Below are positions 14,423 through 28,100 of a stretch of 64,000 bases of DNA, one piece after another (position 1 is the stretch's first letter; every line of letters starts with the position of its first letter). The notes beneath the pieces are model-generated. The model saw nothing but the letters and a program-made list of their open reading frames with translations. It ran no database searches and was not told the origin of the DNA. Source of the stretch: Macrotis lagotis (Eukaryota > Chordata > Mammalia > Peramelemorphia > Peramelidae); the NCBI RefSeq assembly GCF_037893015.1, contig NC_133661.1, forward strand, positions 183,126,508 to 183,190,507, read 5' to 3'. The position numbers and the translations under genes were made by a program.

Positions 14423-15639
14423 TCTCTGGGCTTTGTGTTTTCATTTTATTTTAATCTGATATTGGAATTCTTTACTTTATCTGATCCCCACAATATGCAA
14501 TGAATGAGTCCATCATAACCTCCTGGTTTTCATTAAATGCAGTTTGAAATTGCTAAAAGGTTATATACAGGTATCCCTGTAAAACTAAAATCATTTATTG
14601 TCTTTGAGAAGACAATCTTTTAATTCCTTAGAATTTGTACAGGCAAAAACCAAAAAATTTGTACAGGTATCCCTGATTTTATGACAAAATGCATCCCAGG
14701 AAACCCAGTCATAAAGCAGTCTGTCATAAATTGAACTGACTAAATAGTAGTGTTCATCACCCAAGGGAGTGGGTAAAAGTGATAGGAAATAAAATGCAGG
14801 TCTAAGTAGGCAGTGTTGAAAGAGAGTGGTGAAATGTAAATTGGAGAAAAGTATGGGTTGTTTCTGTGTAGCTTTACACTTTCAAAAAGTACTTCCATAT
14901 GTTATCTGATTCTCATGATTCTGAGGTAAAGGGAATAGTATCACATTTTGAAAAATGAGGAAATTGAATGCATAAGGTTAAATGATATAAATCATTTATA
15001 AATCATGGATAAGCAAGTTACTGGGAAGAACCAGGACCAGGAGCCAAGACCTTGATTTTTTTTTTAAGGATATTCTTCCACCGTGCTGGACAAATCATTT
15101 CAAGATTTCTCTGGGCTCTGCAGAAAAAGCAAGATTATTCTGAGGCTCCACTTCTAAAACTTGAATGTTTAGCTTGTGGAACCTATGTTGAGAACAAGAC
15201 TGGGACTCATTGGGGTGATTAAATTACTTTCATGCTTTTAAAGGATAAAAGTGGATGCCTTGGATAAAAATAGTAGCTTTTAGTTCTACAGTGTGTTCCT
15301 ATTGGAACCTGAGATTAATGGATTGAAAATTTAGGAATGACAGGCATATTAGGTGTGCCCAATATTCCTAAATATGGGTATCCCTTAAGATTGTTCTTTG
15401 CTCTTTTCTCTCTTCACTCTTGCTTTAAGTATCTATACAGAAAACTCTCAATCTAACTATACAGTGCTGATCTCTGAAACTTTAAATACCAAAATCAACT
15501 GCTTTTTGTACATTAGGATCATAGTATTTAAGGTTGAAAGGGACATTTTCCATCTGTGTTACAGTTGGGAAAACAGGCCCAGGGAGGTAAACTGTGACAC
15601 AGGTAATTAATGGTAGAGTTGGAATTAAATCCTGATGCC
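14423..15639. other. DAD1-TRAC intergenic: no gene seen
   Basis: Non-coding, AT-rich. The tail of a MIR-like element lies at about 15515-15660. Nothing else can be identified. Confidence 0.4.
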
Positions 15640-16430
15640 AAATCCACTGATCTTGTCAGCATGCCAGACTACCATATCTCTACCTGAGTGTTCCTCCAGC
15701 ATATCAAAATCCCTGTATTCAAAATAGAACTTGTTTCCTTCCTAAATTCACCCCTCATCTAAACTTACCAATTTCTGTTGGGCACCACCATCCTAGTACC
15801 TTAAGTTTATTAAGTTTATCTGTCTCCTCAAAACCCCTAATCTATTTCAAACCATTATTACCATTCAATAGGCTATTGCAATAGCCTCCTAATCCAGTCT
15901 CCCTTTTTTCTACACAGCTGCCAAGATCCACTGGCCCAGATGGATCTGATCATATTATTCCTTGCTTAGAAATCATTAATGGATCCTTATTTCCTCTGGG
16001 ATAACTTGTGAACTCTTCAGTTTGCATTGAAAGTTCTCACATAATTTCTCTTCAACTCGCCTTTCCCAGACATTTCATATTCCTGTTTTGTTGCATTCTA
16101 TATTTTACCTAAACTGATTGACTCCCTGGTTCTCAAACACATTTTAGTTTTTTTTTTTGTACAGACTGTCTATCTCACCTAAAATTCACTCTACTACCTC
16201 TCCCTTCTATGACCAAGGCTCAGTTCAGGTGTCATCTCATACACAAAGCCTTTTCTGATCTCCACGCCTGTTAGTGTTTTCAAATTACCTTTTATACAAG
16301 AATTACTTCAATGTTACTACCATAGCATGTGAGCTCCTTGAAGGCAGATACATGTCTAGTTTATCCCTTATACCTAGTTTACTAAACATGTTACACAAAG
16401 TAAGTACTTAGGTGTTTGTCGAATTGGCCT
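15640..16430 (+). mobile_element. L2-like LINE 3' end
   Basis: Diverged 3' terminal part of an L2-type LINE: CACAGCTGCCAAGATCCACT, GGCTCAGTTCAGGTGTCATC, GAGCTCCTTGAAGGCAGATA and TAAGTACTTAGGTGTTTGTC occur in the order expected of the family. The frame is destroyed. Confidence 0.7.
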
Positions 16431-18780
16431 TTCATGTTTTTGCAGCAATCACTTATTTTGAAACTGAACTGGGAAAAAAATACCGTGTGGAAAATGTAAG
16501 AGGTGTCTGAGTTTGAAGAGTCACTGAAATACAGTTCTTTATAGATAAAAATGACAACTTTGTATTTACTTGTCTTTATAATTAGATTAATTTCTGGAAG
16601 TAGCAGCAGGTGGGTGGTGAATGTTGTCTAATTTAAAAGGTTAGCTGCTCTGATTTAAAATTAAGCATGTTCTTTCCACTTCAAATGGTGAGATTTTCAC
16701 CATAATTAGTTCTTTCAGTTGGGCTTAATGTGCATCAACATAATGGAAGAGTTTGCTTCTCTTCCTAGAATATAGTGTCACATAACACTATGTATTGATC
16801 TTCAAACTCAGCTGCACTGAAGAATACTATTTTGACTCAGGACTTGTCTGAACACATTGTAGGTGCTTTAAATGCTTGTAGAATTGGATTAGGTTCAAAT
16901 CCTGGCTCTGCTTCTTAGTACCTCTCTGTATTTCATGTCTTTTGTATTTAGTTTGTTCATCTATAAATGAGAAACTGGACTAGAAGCTATGATCCCTTTC
17001 AGTTCCAAATCCTAAAATCTTGGTTTTGCATTTCTGTGGTGCTCTGTACATGGGTACTCAAATATTGTATTGAGTGTTGAAGGCATTGATTTCTAAAATT
17101 CTATATTGGCAGTGAGCTATGACCTTGCATTTGCTGTTTTCTTTGTTCTCTTCTCCAGCCCAATACCTCTATAGGGTGGGTTTATTTTTGTTTAGTGTGC
17201 TCTTTGTAGGGCCGGAAGTATTTACCACAACTACTTTATACAACCTATTCCTTGCTATTCTCTAAAATGGCAGGAAGCCCAGCAATGAACAACTCCAGCC
17301 TACACATTTCCTGTCCCCTATCACATGGAAACCATCTCTCTTGTTTTCTTCTTTTAACAGCTGACACCCATGGCCTCCTTGTTGATCAACCTCTTTTATT
17401 TCAAGCTTCAAAACATGTTTTTAAAATGAGTGAAAAAACAGGGAGGTCACAAAAGACTTTTTTTATGGGTTTTTTTTTTTTTGCCTTTGGAATTTTAGCA
17501 AACTTCCTCAGGCAGGTTATATCTTAAGCTAGTAACCTTTCTAAAACCTAAAGTAATTTTACCCATGTAACCTCATTTTCCAGTCTAGATTTAATATTAC
17601 TCTAAAACTAGGCTGGGGATCAATGTTGGATTTTGTCCTGGGCCACTGCAGTCTCCTAAATGCTCAGTCATGTTAAAAAAAATTTTTTCTTTTCATTGAG
17701 GGTAAAATTATATTTTGGAAGCTACCTGACACTTGGGTGAAGAGAGAAGTGGGAAGAAAAAAATCAGTTTCCTAATTCAAATGAGTAGTTTTGTCTATAA
17801 GTGGTAGGTTAGAATTTGTGTATAATGAACATAGTAATGAAAAAGAATGGAAATATTTATGAAATATCAATCATCTGATCTGATTGTGAAAAAAGTTAAT
17901 GCATCAGATACTGTTGTATTTATTCTTACAACAACCCTGTAAAGTAGGTAGTATTGGCCTTTTCCAGATAGAGACTTAGGCAGACAGGAACTAAGTGCTT
18001 CACCTGCCTTGCTAAATTCAAACTCTGGTCTTCCTGACCAGTGCAATTATCTGTTGTGACACCTAGCTGTCTAACAGAAATGATGATGAACATCCAACTG
18101 CACTGGTTTTTAATAAAAGGATCAATAGAGCTATTGGTAGTTCTTGTACTTTGTTTTAGGAGAGTGAGACTGACATCTTTCACTGAATTGCTGCTTGAGT
18201 GAGTGCTTTTTGGTTTAATAGACCAATCTTTCAACAACTTTTTGAGTCTTAAGATATTAAAGATTCAATATTTTTATTTATTTCCTTTGCAACCTTAATA
18301 GTCCTTGGTTTTTAGGTGGATAAAAAAAGAAGGGGGGCAGTTGGTGGTTCTATTGTCTAATTCTCAGAACTATACTTGGAAAGTGGAATATTTGTAACAG
18401 TAAATACCTGTCAGTCCCTTGCTACAATTCAAAAAACCCTTTATTTGTGCTTTTTTTTTCCTGTGCTACTATCAGTTGTGGAAATAGAGGCAGAGAGAAA
18501 GAAAGGAAAAGAATTAGGATTCAGGGGGGCAGTATAATCCAGGATTTGCTACTAACTTGGTGGCTTGACCCTGTGCTTCATCCATCCATCCCCATTCCAA
18601 AGTAAGTCTTCACTTAAGACTACCTTGCTGGGTAATACTGTATTCAGAAAATCATAGGCCAGAAATATAGTCATGACTGACATGAATTTTTTTTTTTTGT
18701 ACCCTTGGGCAAGTCACAAACTGATAATTTGCTTCCTTGGGTTCAATAATCATTTTTTCATATTTACAACCATAATTTCT
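16431..18780. other. Intergenic: no gene seen
   Basis: AT-rich sequence with MIR-like scraps (about 16880-17000 and 17920-18060). The open frames here are short, start in low-complexity sequence and show no recognisable domain. Confidence 0.4.
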
Positions 18781-19004
18781 CCTGTTTTCATCAATTTGGG
18801 TGGCCATCACTTTTGGTTATCCTGTAGACCTCTCAAAATTCAACATGTTCAAAATGCTTCATCTTCCCCCTTTTTATCCTACCCCTTCAACTTGTCTGTC
18901 CTCAAAACATCTCTATATCTGTTGACAGCACAACCATCCTCCCAGGTTGAAATGTTCAATAACATTGGATCATCCTTTGCTCTTCCTTTCCTCCCTTCCC
19001 TTAT

Positions 19005-19170
19005 TTGTTTGTTTGTTTGTTTTTAGGTTTTTGCAAGGTAATCGGGGTTAAGTGGCTTGCCCAAGGCCACACAGCTAGGTAAATTATTAAGTGTCTGAGA
19101 GGGATTTGAACCCAAGTATTCCTGACTCCAGAACCAGTGCTTTATCCACTGCACCATCTAGCCGCCCCCC
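19005..19170 (-). mobile_element. Marsupial tRNA-like SINE in L2 fragment
   Basis: Reverse copy inside an L2-like stretch (about 18790-19610), flanked by 13-bp duplications TCCCTTCCCTTAT at 18992-19004 and 19171-19183. Confidence 0.92.
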
Positions 19171-19220
19171 TCCCTTCCCTTATAATCCACTTACCAAAAC
19201 TAGCTAATTCTACCTCCACA

Positions 19221-19372
19221 TGTTTTTTTAAATTTAAAGCATTGGGATTAAATGACTTGCCCAAGGTCACATGGGTAGGCAATTTTTAAGTGTTTGAGAC
19301 TGAATTTGAACTTGGGTCCTCCTGACTCCAGGGTCAGTGTCCTATCCACTGCACCACCTAGCTGCCCCTTAT
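19221..19372 (-). mobile_element. Older marsupial tRNA-like SINE
   Basis: A more diverged reverse copy only 50 bp from the previous one, with target duplication CCTCCACA at 19213-19220 and 19373-19380. Confidence 0.88.
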
Positions 19373-19799
19373 CCTCCACATTTCTTATACCTTTTCATTT
19401 TTCTACTCATAGCTACTACTTCTTGCCCCTGGACTTCTAAAATAGCCTCCTTCCTGTTTTTCCTGCTTCCAGTCTCAATTCTTTATCTTCCATAGAGCTG
19501 CCAAAGTAATCTCTATAAGGCATAGCACTATGTCTCATTCTCTCATGCAAAAACTTCAAATTTTTTTTGTGTGGATAAAATGCAAAGTTCTCAGCATAGC
19601 ATTCAAGATACTTCACATTCTGATTACTGTGATGGAAAGAACTGGATTTATTGTTAGGGTTTAGTTAAGAGTTCAGATCCTAGCACTTAGTTGTGTGACC
19701 TTTGACACTCCATCTCATTGCTCATCTGTAAAATGCAGGGGTTGGATTAGATTATTTCCAAGGCATTTTCTAGCTCTATATCTATGATCTTATTATTCT

Positions 19800-20040
19800 A
19801 GGACAGCTAGGTGGTTTAGTGGATAGATCACAGAGGCCAGAGTTTGAATTCAGCTTCAGACACTTGACACTTACTAGCTGCTTGCCCTTGGGCAAGTCAC
19901 TTAACCCAGATGGCTCCAGAGGAGAAAGGCTGGTGACTTAGCACAGCCCCTTCTCATTCAAATCCAATTCACCTGCTTGTCATGCATGACATTATCTCCC
20001 TGATATGGTCTTCTTCCAGAGCAAAGGACTATTCTTGAAC
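19800..20040 (+). mobile_element. Long marsupial SINE variant
   Basis: tRNA-like head (AGGACAGCTAGGTGGTTTAG) followed by a longer body with GGCTGGTGACTTAGCACAGC and CATTATCTCCCTGATATGGT. This is a different SINE subfamily from the dominant one. Confidence 0.7.
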
Positions 20041-20059
20041 TCTGTGTTCCAGTGAAGCT

Positions 20060-23000
20060 CAACTATTAACTTCTCTTGAAAATACACACTCCCACAAGTA
20101 ATTCTTCATTTCACCTTATAATTCTTGTCTTCTAGTTTCCATTCAGATACAATCTCTTAAGCTTTCATTGATTCCTGCCCTAGTTAATGCTTTCATCCTC
20201 CATTTTCTTTCTACTATCCTCACTTGTGAATGTACTATATCTTAGTCCATCCAAGCTCACATTATGTGCAGTAACTCTTGCACATAGGAATAAGGATAAG
20301 GAATAGTATCAAAGTAGGTTAGCATCTTTTCTGCAACTTAAAGTCTTAAAAGAATCTGCTTAGAATGCTAAGGCTAAGGGACTTGCCCAAGGTATCACAT
20401 TTAACATTCTATGTCAAAGCAGCATTTGAATCCAGGTCTTCTAAGCTTCCAGTCCAGCTCCCTGTCTTATTTTCTTTGCTTTTCATATAAGTAGGAGCTT
20501 AATAATATTATGCCATTGTTATATTACATTTATAATTTATTATATTAAATAATATTAAATATTGAATTATTTTTATCATCTCATGGAAATGATTATAGTG
20601 AAACTTAAAAAACTGAAAAATAGGTGAAATTTTATATAAATATGATTAGAACATAAGCTCCTTGTATATAGGAATTATTTTATTCTTTGTATTTCTGTTT
20701 CCTGGGCAGACAGAAATTTAACAAATGTTTGTTGATCAACTAGTGAAAGCTTTCTTTTGGTAATTTATTATTTCACTAACTTCACAGGTAGAAAATCTCT
20801 TCCAAGGTGAAAACCTGATTCTCTCCTAGTGTAATTTATTTCATTTATTCACCAGTCAAACAAGAATTTACTATAATAGTTCCCATTTAGATAGAATTTT
20901 AGCTACAATTTGCCTCCTTTCAGAAAATCTAGGGAATAAATAACCAGTTCCTATTTGTCCTCTCTTCAAGATGATAGTAATTTTTCACCGTTAATGTAGT
21001 ATTCTTTCATTAATCTGATGTTTTTCTCTTTTCATATTTATATATTGTTCATTTTGGATAATTTCATGTCTTTTCCTCCTTGGTAAAGTTGATGTTATGG
21101 GGAAAGGTAAAATTCCACCTGGATCACCTTGTTCTTAGAGGAATTTGTGTGGGTCTTTGAAAATTGGAATTTCCCTGCATTGGGTTGCTTCTGGTTGATG
21201 GAGCATTCTTCTTCTTCCCAGGACAACATGTGACCATGTTGTTAGTAACAGAATTCTTCTTAATCACAATGATGTTAATAACCTTAATCTATTGCCAAAA
21301 AAAAGAAAAAAAGTGCCATCTTGAGTGGAAATCACTGGCCCCAAACAAGGTTATTAATTTGTTATCTGATATAATCCAATAAACATTTATGTTTCATTTA
21401 TCATGTTTAAAGCACTGTGCTAAATATTGGGAATACAAAGATAAAGTACAAAACAATACTTGCCCTTAAGGAGCTTAGATTGACAGTTGAATGTACTTCA
21501 TACTGTTATGAGATTTTCTCCTAGAATGACCAAATATGAATTCTCTTGGTCCCTGTAAAGAATGTTAGGTCATACCAGCCTTAGACAGGAATATTTGAAT
21601 TCAGATCTAACCTCACACATTTATTAGCTGTGTGACTCTGGACAAGTTACTTAACCATTATTGTCTTAAAAAAATGTTAGTTGTACCTTTGTGCCCAAGA
21701 GCTATAAAGTTTATTCTTTAGGGAATTAAGTGGATAGAATGCAGAGATCTTTCCTGACAGGAAAGGGAAAGCAAAAAGCCTTTGTTATTCAAGACATATT
21801 GAGTTATTTATAAAGATTTAGTATGGATACAAATATGCTAATGTGGGATTATAGTTGCTTTCTATTATGAATTTGGGGTAAAGTTGAAAGTAACATAGAA
21901 ATTGGGTGAAGAATAGAAATAAGAGAAAGTTGGAATATGAGGCATATGAGAGGTTAAAGGAATTGGGATTCATCTACCATACAGTATTCCTTCATGGACT
22001 TGGAGACAAAGGGAACATTTAACTTTCCTAATATTTGAAAAACTATTATGCCAAGGATGATGACCAGATGTTTTCCATCTTCACTGGAAGCAAAAAGAAA
22101 TGGTCTGGAACTGTAGAGGGAATTGTGTTACTGTGAATGAACTGCCAAATAGGGACTTTAAATTGCCAAATGGTTTATCAAAGGTAAAAACAAGATTGAA
22201 GACTGTCATTAATCTTTGATGCACTAATTTATATTGGGGAAGGGAGGTAAAGTTTAACCCCAAATTACCTATTAACTGAAGGATGATGTGGCTTTATAAA
22301 TATCCTCAAGGGAAAGTTGGTGCCAAAGTTCTGGGGTTTCCTTACCATTAATTCTATTCTAGAACTTGTTATCCGTAGCATATGGGAGACTTTTCAGAAA
22401 TAGAGAAAGTCTGGATGGGAACTAGAAAAGAAGAGGGCTTTATAAGAAAAAGAGAATTCTCTGAAGCATTTATGGAAATATAGGTGGGGCACAGTGTTTG
22501 GCATACACCAAAGTTATGAGTTACATTGCTATTGTGATGTATTTGTTTTTATTTGAAAACTTCGAAATGAGAATTTAGCTTAGAAAAATTGTTCTCAACT
22601 CTATCTCCTATACATACAGATGAGGAAACAGGCCCTGATAAGTTTAAATTACTTACTCATGAACATATGAGTAGTAAGCAGAAACAGGATTTGAATATAG
22701 GTTCTTTGACTCTAAATACAGTATTTTCCCTATTACACTACATTTTTTGGAAGGGAGTGCCCACATTTGAGATCATGAATCTATTGGTATACTGAAGTAT
22801 TTCTTCACTAGAAGATTAGAGTACATAATTCAATATTACATGTTTTATAAATGAGAAAACTGAAGCCAAGAAATAGGAAATGTTTTGCTCAAGGTCACTT
22901 GGCTAATAAGGGATAGAGCCAGCAATTACACAGGTCAGACTCCACTGTATTAACAAAAGTGCACAGCTAAACCAATCTTACACTGAATATGATGGAGCCT

Positions 23001-23539
23001 CATTATAGCAAATGACCCTTTCAAACTGTCACAGGTGGAGAGACAAAATCACCTTGAAAGAAGTTGCATCCATATTTTATCACTCAAATTAATAAATTTT
23101 GAATGTTGATGTTATTGCCAAATTGTGCTCTAAGTGCAATAGAAGAAAAACCTGGGGAACTCCTATTACATTTTATTATAAAGCTTGACATAAGGAAAAA
23201 CTACTTAGCAATGCGAAATATCTAAAAGTGGTAAGAGATACTTCAGGAGATAGTGAGTCCTTTCTATAGTAAAGACCTTCCAACAAGGCCTAGGTTACCA
23301 CTTGTAGGGTAAGTTATAGAGCAGTGGTGTTAAACTCAAATAGAAACAAGGTCACTAAACTGTATAAGAATCCCTGTAGCTGCATATTGAATTAGAAAGT
23401 CACATATTAATATTAGATGCTTTATTGTATTTTTATTTTATTAAATATTTCCTAATTATATTTTACTTTGATTCTGGCTGTAGGAGAGTATTGTGGGGCA
23501 GTGTGTTTGACATCTTTTTTTTTTGTGGAAGTTAATATT
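20060..23539. other. Intergenic: old repeats, no gene seen
   Basis: Contains an L2-like scrap (20060-20300), a copy of the repeat ending TTGCCCTTAAGGAGCTTAGA (21380-21480), a SINE remnant (21575-21680) and MIR-like remnants (22610-22740, 22850-22960). No exon signals were convincing. Confidence 0.4.
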
Positions 23540-23800
23540 CAGGGCAGCTAGGTGTTACAGTGGAGAGTATCTAGCTTGAAGTCAGGAAGACATATTCCCA
23601 AGTTTAAATCTGGCCTTTGACACTTAGTAGTTGCACGACCCTAGGCAAGTCACTTCATTTTGTTTACCTCAGCTTTCTCATATTTAAAATGAGCTGGAGA
23701 AGGAAATGGTAAACCACTCCAGTATCTTTGGCTAAGAAAACCCCAAAGGGTCACAAAAAACGAGATAAGACTGAAAGCACTGAACAACATTATTCAGATA
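23540..23800 (+). mobile_element. MAR1-like SINE
   Basis: Has the SINE head AGGGCAGCTAGGTG, the body GGAGAAGGAAATGGTAAACC with ACTCCAGTATCTTTGGC, and the ending CTGAACAAC that marks this marsupial SINE family. Confidence 0.8.
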
Positions 23801-24029
23801 AATATTAGATTAAATGGCTTCTGAAATCTCATTTTGGAAGGTCTGGTTTTGGCAAATGTGATGAACATGGGTATTAAGGACAATATCATTGATGAAAGGA
23901 GTAAAATAGAAAGTAATATTTGTATGTCAACACTGTGCTTAAAAACCTTCATTAACATCATCTTCCCTTCCTCAGGTTCTGAAAAATAGGTGGCAACCTT
24001 TCTTTATGCTGAGATCTATTCCTGTGTAT

Positions 24030-25810
24030 GTAACTGATCTCTTCTCTTCTCCAGATTTCATCCTCAGTCCTTCCCCTGAATCTTCAGCCTTTATCTCAAT
24101 GGTGGGGGAATCTTTTTTCTGCTAAAGGCCATTTGGATATTATTATTCACAGGCTATATTTGGTCAAACATTTAATCAATTAATTCACCTCTAAAAAACT
24201 CCTAAATTTATTGAATTTTGAATCCCATCTGTAGTTGTCTTGGCAACATTGATCAATACAACCTGCAGGATGAGGTTCCCCTATGCCTGCTATCCAAAAA
24301 ATGCCCAAATCTCCTCCATCCTAAAAATGTCAAACTCAAACCCCAAAAAACTTCAGTAGACCCAACCACTCCCCCCAAACTATTCTTAAACCTCCTCCCT
24401 TCTTGGACAAACTCCCTGAAGAAGCTAACCACACTTGTCTCAACTTCTTCCTTTCTTTTGATCACTGAAATCCATTACAATATGGCTCCTCACCTCAGCA
24501 AGCTTGCCAAATCTGAAGGTCTTTTCTCAGTCTTCATTCTTTTTTTTTTCCTTAGGTTTTAGCAAGGCGTTGGGGTTAAGTGGCTTGCCCAAGGCCACAC
24601 AGCTAGGTAATTATTAAGTGTCTGAGGCCAGATTTGAACTCAGGTATTCCTGACTCCAGGGCCGGTGCTCTATCCACCTAGCCACCCCACTTAGTCTTCA
24701 TTCTTGCTGCATTTGACCCTTGATAATCTTCTATTCTTATATATTCTCTCATCTCTGGATTTATGTTTCACTCTTGGTCATTTCCTACCTGTTCAAATGC
24801 CTGTTCTCGCTCATCAACCATATCATACCCTTAACTGTTCTCCAAGATTCTATCTCAGGCCCTCGTCTCTTCCCTTAACTCCCGCCCCCCATTGCCTCAT
24901 CAGTGCCCATGGGTTTAACTATAACATGTACTACACAGAAGATAGATATTTAGTCCATTTCAACTGTGAACTTACGTTCCATTTTTTTTTTTCTCTAATG
25001 GACATTTCAAACTGGATATCCTGGAAATCTTGACCTCAGGATGTTCAAAACTAAACTTATCTTTCCCCACAAACCTCTTCTCTTTCAAATATCCTTATTT
25101 CTGTTGAAGGCACCATCAACCTTTCAATCTCCCAGGTTCATAACTGGTATTTTTCACTCCCTTAGTTGATTGCCAAATATTGGTATTTCTACTTCCACAA
25201 CATTTGACACCCAGACCTTTCTCTCCACTTTCACAATTACCACTTAAATTCAGGCTCTCATCATTTCTAACCTGGAGTATTTTAAATCTTACTTCTCCAC
25301 ACAGCTGCCAAAGTAATTTTCCTAACGTCAGATTTGACCCTATTCAGTCAACTTTAGTGGCTTTCCATTGTCTCCAGGATAAAGTATAAACTCTAGCTTT
25401 TTAAGGTCCTTGACCTTCCAAGCTCTTCAGACATTATGCTTTCCTCTCCCCCCCTTTCCACACTGTCTCATTCAGAACATTTAATCTCAGGACACTCCAT
25501 TGCTCAGTACCATGCCTTTGCACTGGCTGTACTACATTCCTGAAATTCTCTCTTTTTTTAAGTCAAAGCATCATCTTCTGTATGAAGCCTTTCTTGATCC
25601 CATAAATGTACTGTCTCACTCAAATTACCTCATATTTGACTATTTGTCATAAATTTCTATTCACTTCAGTTATTTTTTATGTAGTTACATATTTGTCTAA
25701 CCCCATAAGAATATCAAATGTTTATAATGATTATTTCATTGTAAGGATTAGCAAAATGACTAGCACAGTGTTTGGCATATAAGTAGGCTTTTAATAAAAT
25801 AAAATGCTTA
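24030..25810 (+). mobile_element. Long L2-like LINE 3' region
   Basis: The longest L2-type copy in the window, split by a SINE at 24542-24692. Key family stretches include ACACAGCTGCCAAAGTAATT, GTGGCTTTCCATTGTCTCCA and TGAAGCCTTTCTTGATCCC, ending near CTTTTAATAAAATAAAATGC. The open frames inside are broken remnants of its second open reading frame or chance. Confidence 0.7.
24542..24692 (-). mobile_element. Marsupial tRNA-like SINE
   Basis: Reverse copy flanked by 13-bp duplications AGTCTTCATTCTT at 24529-24541 and 24693-24705. Confidence 0.92.
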
Positions 25811-27459
25811 TTGATTCAGTAACTATTACTTAATGAATAAAGTTAGTATTTCTTTGTTTGTGTTAAGATATATTGCTGCTTCCTTCTATAGCAATCATTG
25901 GCATTTAATGGACTTGCTAGAAGAAATAGGCCTCATGTTCAACCCAGAGCTGCAATCTAGGTTGACACTTTAGATAGATTTTAGGGAGTCTCTTAGGCCA
26001 ACTCAGTGTGATACAGTAGGAGCTGAGGAGGTAGTGGAGCCTAGAGATTCAATCCATATTTCCCATCCTTCCCATATATTAGGCTTGTGTTAGGCAAATA
26101 GGAAGGAAGACAAAAACTAAAAGGTCCCTTCCCTCTCTGAATGGTTATATTCTTCTGGGGATGCAATTTGGGGGCTTTCAGCCAATTTGACAATAGATTA
26201 TAAACAGTCTGGTCATATATCTATCTATCTATATCTATATCTATATAGATATTATATATTAATTTATATATATATATAAATGTAAATAAATCAGATGACA
26301 CTACCTATTGCTCTCCTTACCTTTGTGCAGGTTTTCCTTCAGGCCTAGAAATATCCTCTCTCCTTACCTTTGCCCTTTAAAATTCTTTGTTTCCTTCAAT
26401 TTTAAATTTAAAAGGCTACCAGGTTATATATGAGATCCTTCCTGTAGCCTCCTTCTGTTTGGCATTTCAGATCCTTTGCAACTGGCTCCCAATTTACCTT
26501 TGCAGCTTTATTACACATTTCTGCCCCTGACTCCCTTTAACACACTGTGTTCCAATTGAAATGATGTTTCTAGTACTGGACATTCAATTTTCAACCCTCC
26601 CTTATTCTCCCCCCCCCCCCATCAGAGTGTACTCCTTTTTTTTCCAAATCACTAGTTTCCTTTCAGGTTCAGATCCAGCAGCAACTTCTATAGTAGAGGA
26701 AGCCTTTCTTGAATTTCTACTACCCCATAATGCTAGTCACTGAGTATGCATTTTATATGTGTGTATATATATATATACTTAATATTTATACTGTAAATTT
26801 CTAGAGGGAAAGTACTATTTCACTTCCCTTTGCTTGGCAGGCTCTTAATATTTGTTATATAAGTGCTTATTCTTTTTTCCTCTTCTTTTCTGTGTAACCC
26901 TCTGGCAAGTCACTTAACAGGTCTGCCCCCAGTCATTCCATCAGTAAACTGGAGATGAAAATAATAGCATCTGCCTCACAGGACTGTTGGAAGCAAATGA
27001 TATATGAAAGTTTGTATGCATATATATATACATATATATATATTTATACACACATACCCATATGATAAACATTCATATATGTGCATATGTTAAATGAAGT
27101 GCTTTGCAAACCTTAAAGTTACATATATTACTTTAAGGTTTGTAAAGCATTTCAGACAGGGAAACTATTAATGCAATAGTAACTACTGCTATTAATATAA
27201 ATAATATATACTACATCAATACTATATATTACTATATGTTTAAGCTACTATTAATAGTAACTACTTTTATATATATATATATATATATATATGTACTTTA
27301 CTACTTGCAGGTAGTGTATATTATATACAGTATGATAGTGTATCTTACTAGCTCCTATTTGTACTACTATTAATAGTTTCCCTGTATGGGATATCATTTT
27401 CCCTGTATGGGCTCTAATGTTATATGTAACACCTGTCCTATACCTCTTCTATGCTACCA
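25811..27459. other. Intergenic: L2 scrap and TA-rich microsatellites
   Basis: An L2-like fragment covers about 26310-26870. TATC/TA microsatellites lie at 26190-26280, 26760-26778, 27018-27050 and 27270-27293. GC content rises abruptly after about 27460. No gene is seen. Confidence 0.5.
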
Positions 27460-27932
27460 CCCCGGGCAATTCCGTGATTTTTCGGGTGGGTCTTCCTGCC
27501 TCAAGTTGCCCCCACTCCAGTGCCAGCTCCACTCAGCTGGGCAGCGCCCCGTCACCATCGGCATCCCTGCCGCAGCTCTGCTGTGGGCGGTCTGGGCACC
27601 CTCGTGGGGCGGCGGTGACCGCGGACAGGCCGCTGCCCTCCGGCAGGGCGCGGGACACTCGGCACGCCCGGGCGGGGGTGGCGGCGGGGCGCCCCGTCCG
27701 CGGGCCCGGGAGGCGCCAGCGGTGGAGCGCGGGCGCCCCCAGGCGGGGCTTGCTGGGAATCGCGTGGGGCCGCGGGCCCGGGGAGCCCCGGTCCCACACC
27801 CTTTGGGGCGTCCCCCGGAGCCGGCGGGAGGGGCCCGCGGGGGGCTGCCCTGGGGGGCCGGAGCCGGTCCTCCGGGCCGGGGGGGGGGGGGCGTGTGTGG
27901 GGCCGCGAGCCCGCCCGGGGCCTCCGGGGACG

Positions 27933-27940
27933 TGACGTCA
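27933..27940. promoter_or_regulatory. Palindromic CRE (CREB/ATF site)
   Basis: Perfect TGACGTCA within CGTGACGTCACGG, 236 bp left of the CRE-like site of the Ealpha core. Confidence 0.6.
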
Positions 27941-28100
27941 CGGCTTCCCCGGGGTGGGGGGCGCGCGGGGTGGGGGCGGGGCGGGCGCACCTGCGCTCTG
28001 CGGCGCAACGGCCCTGCCGCCCCGGCCCCGACACGTGGCTCGGAGATGGCATCCGGCCCGGCGCGCCCCGCGCCCCGCGCCCCGGTATTTTTAACTCGGC

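Noticed and set aside
18673..19026. Open frame of 117 codons on the plus strand
   Set aside because: It ends in an L2/SINE boundary with a TTTG repeat and shows no protein-like composition beyond hydrophobic bias from T-rich DNA.
24218..25033. Open frames of 109-114 codons on the plus strand
   Set aside because: They fall within the L2-like LINE and the SINE inside it.
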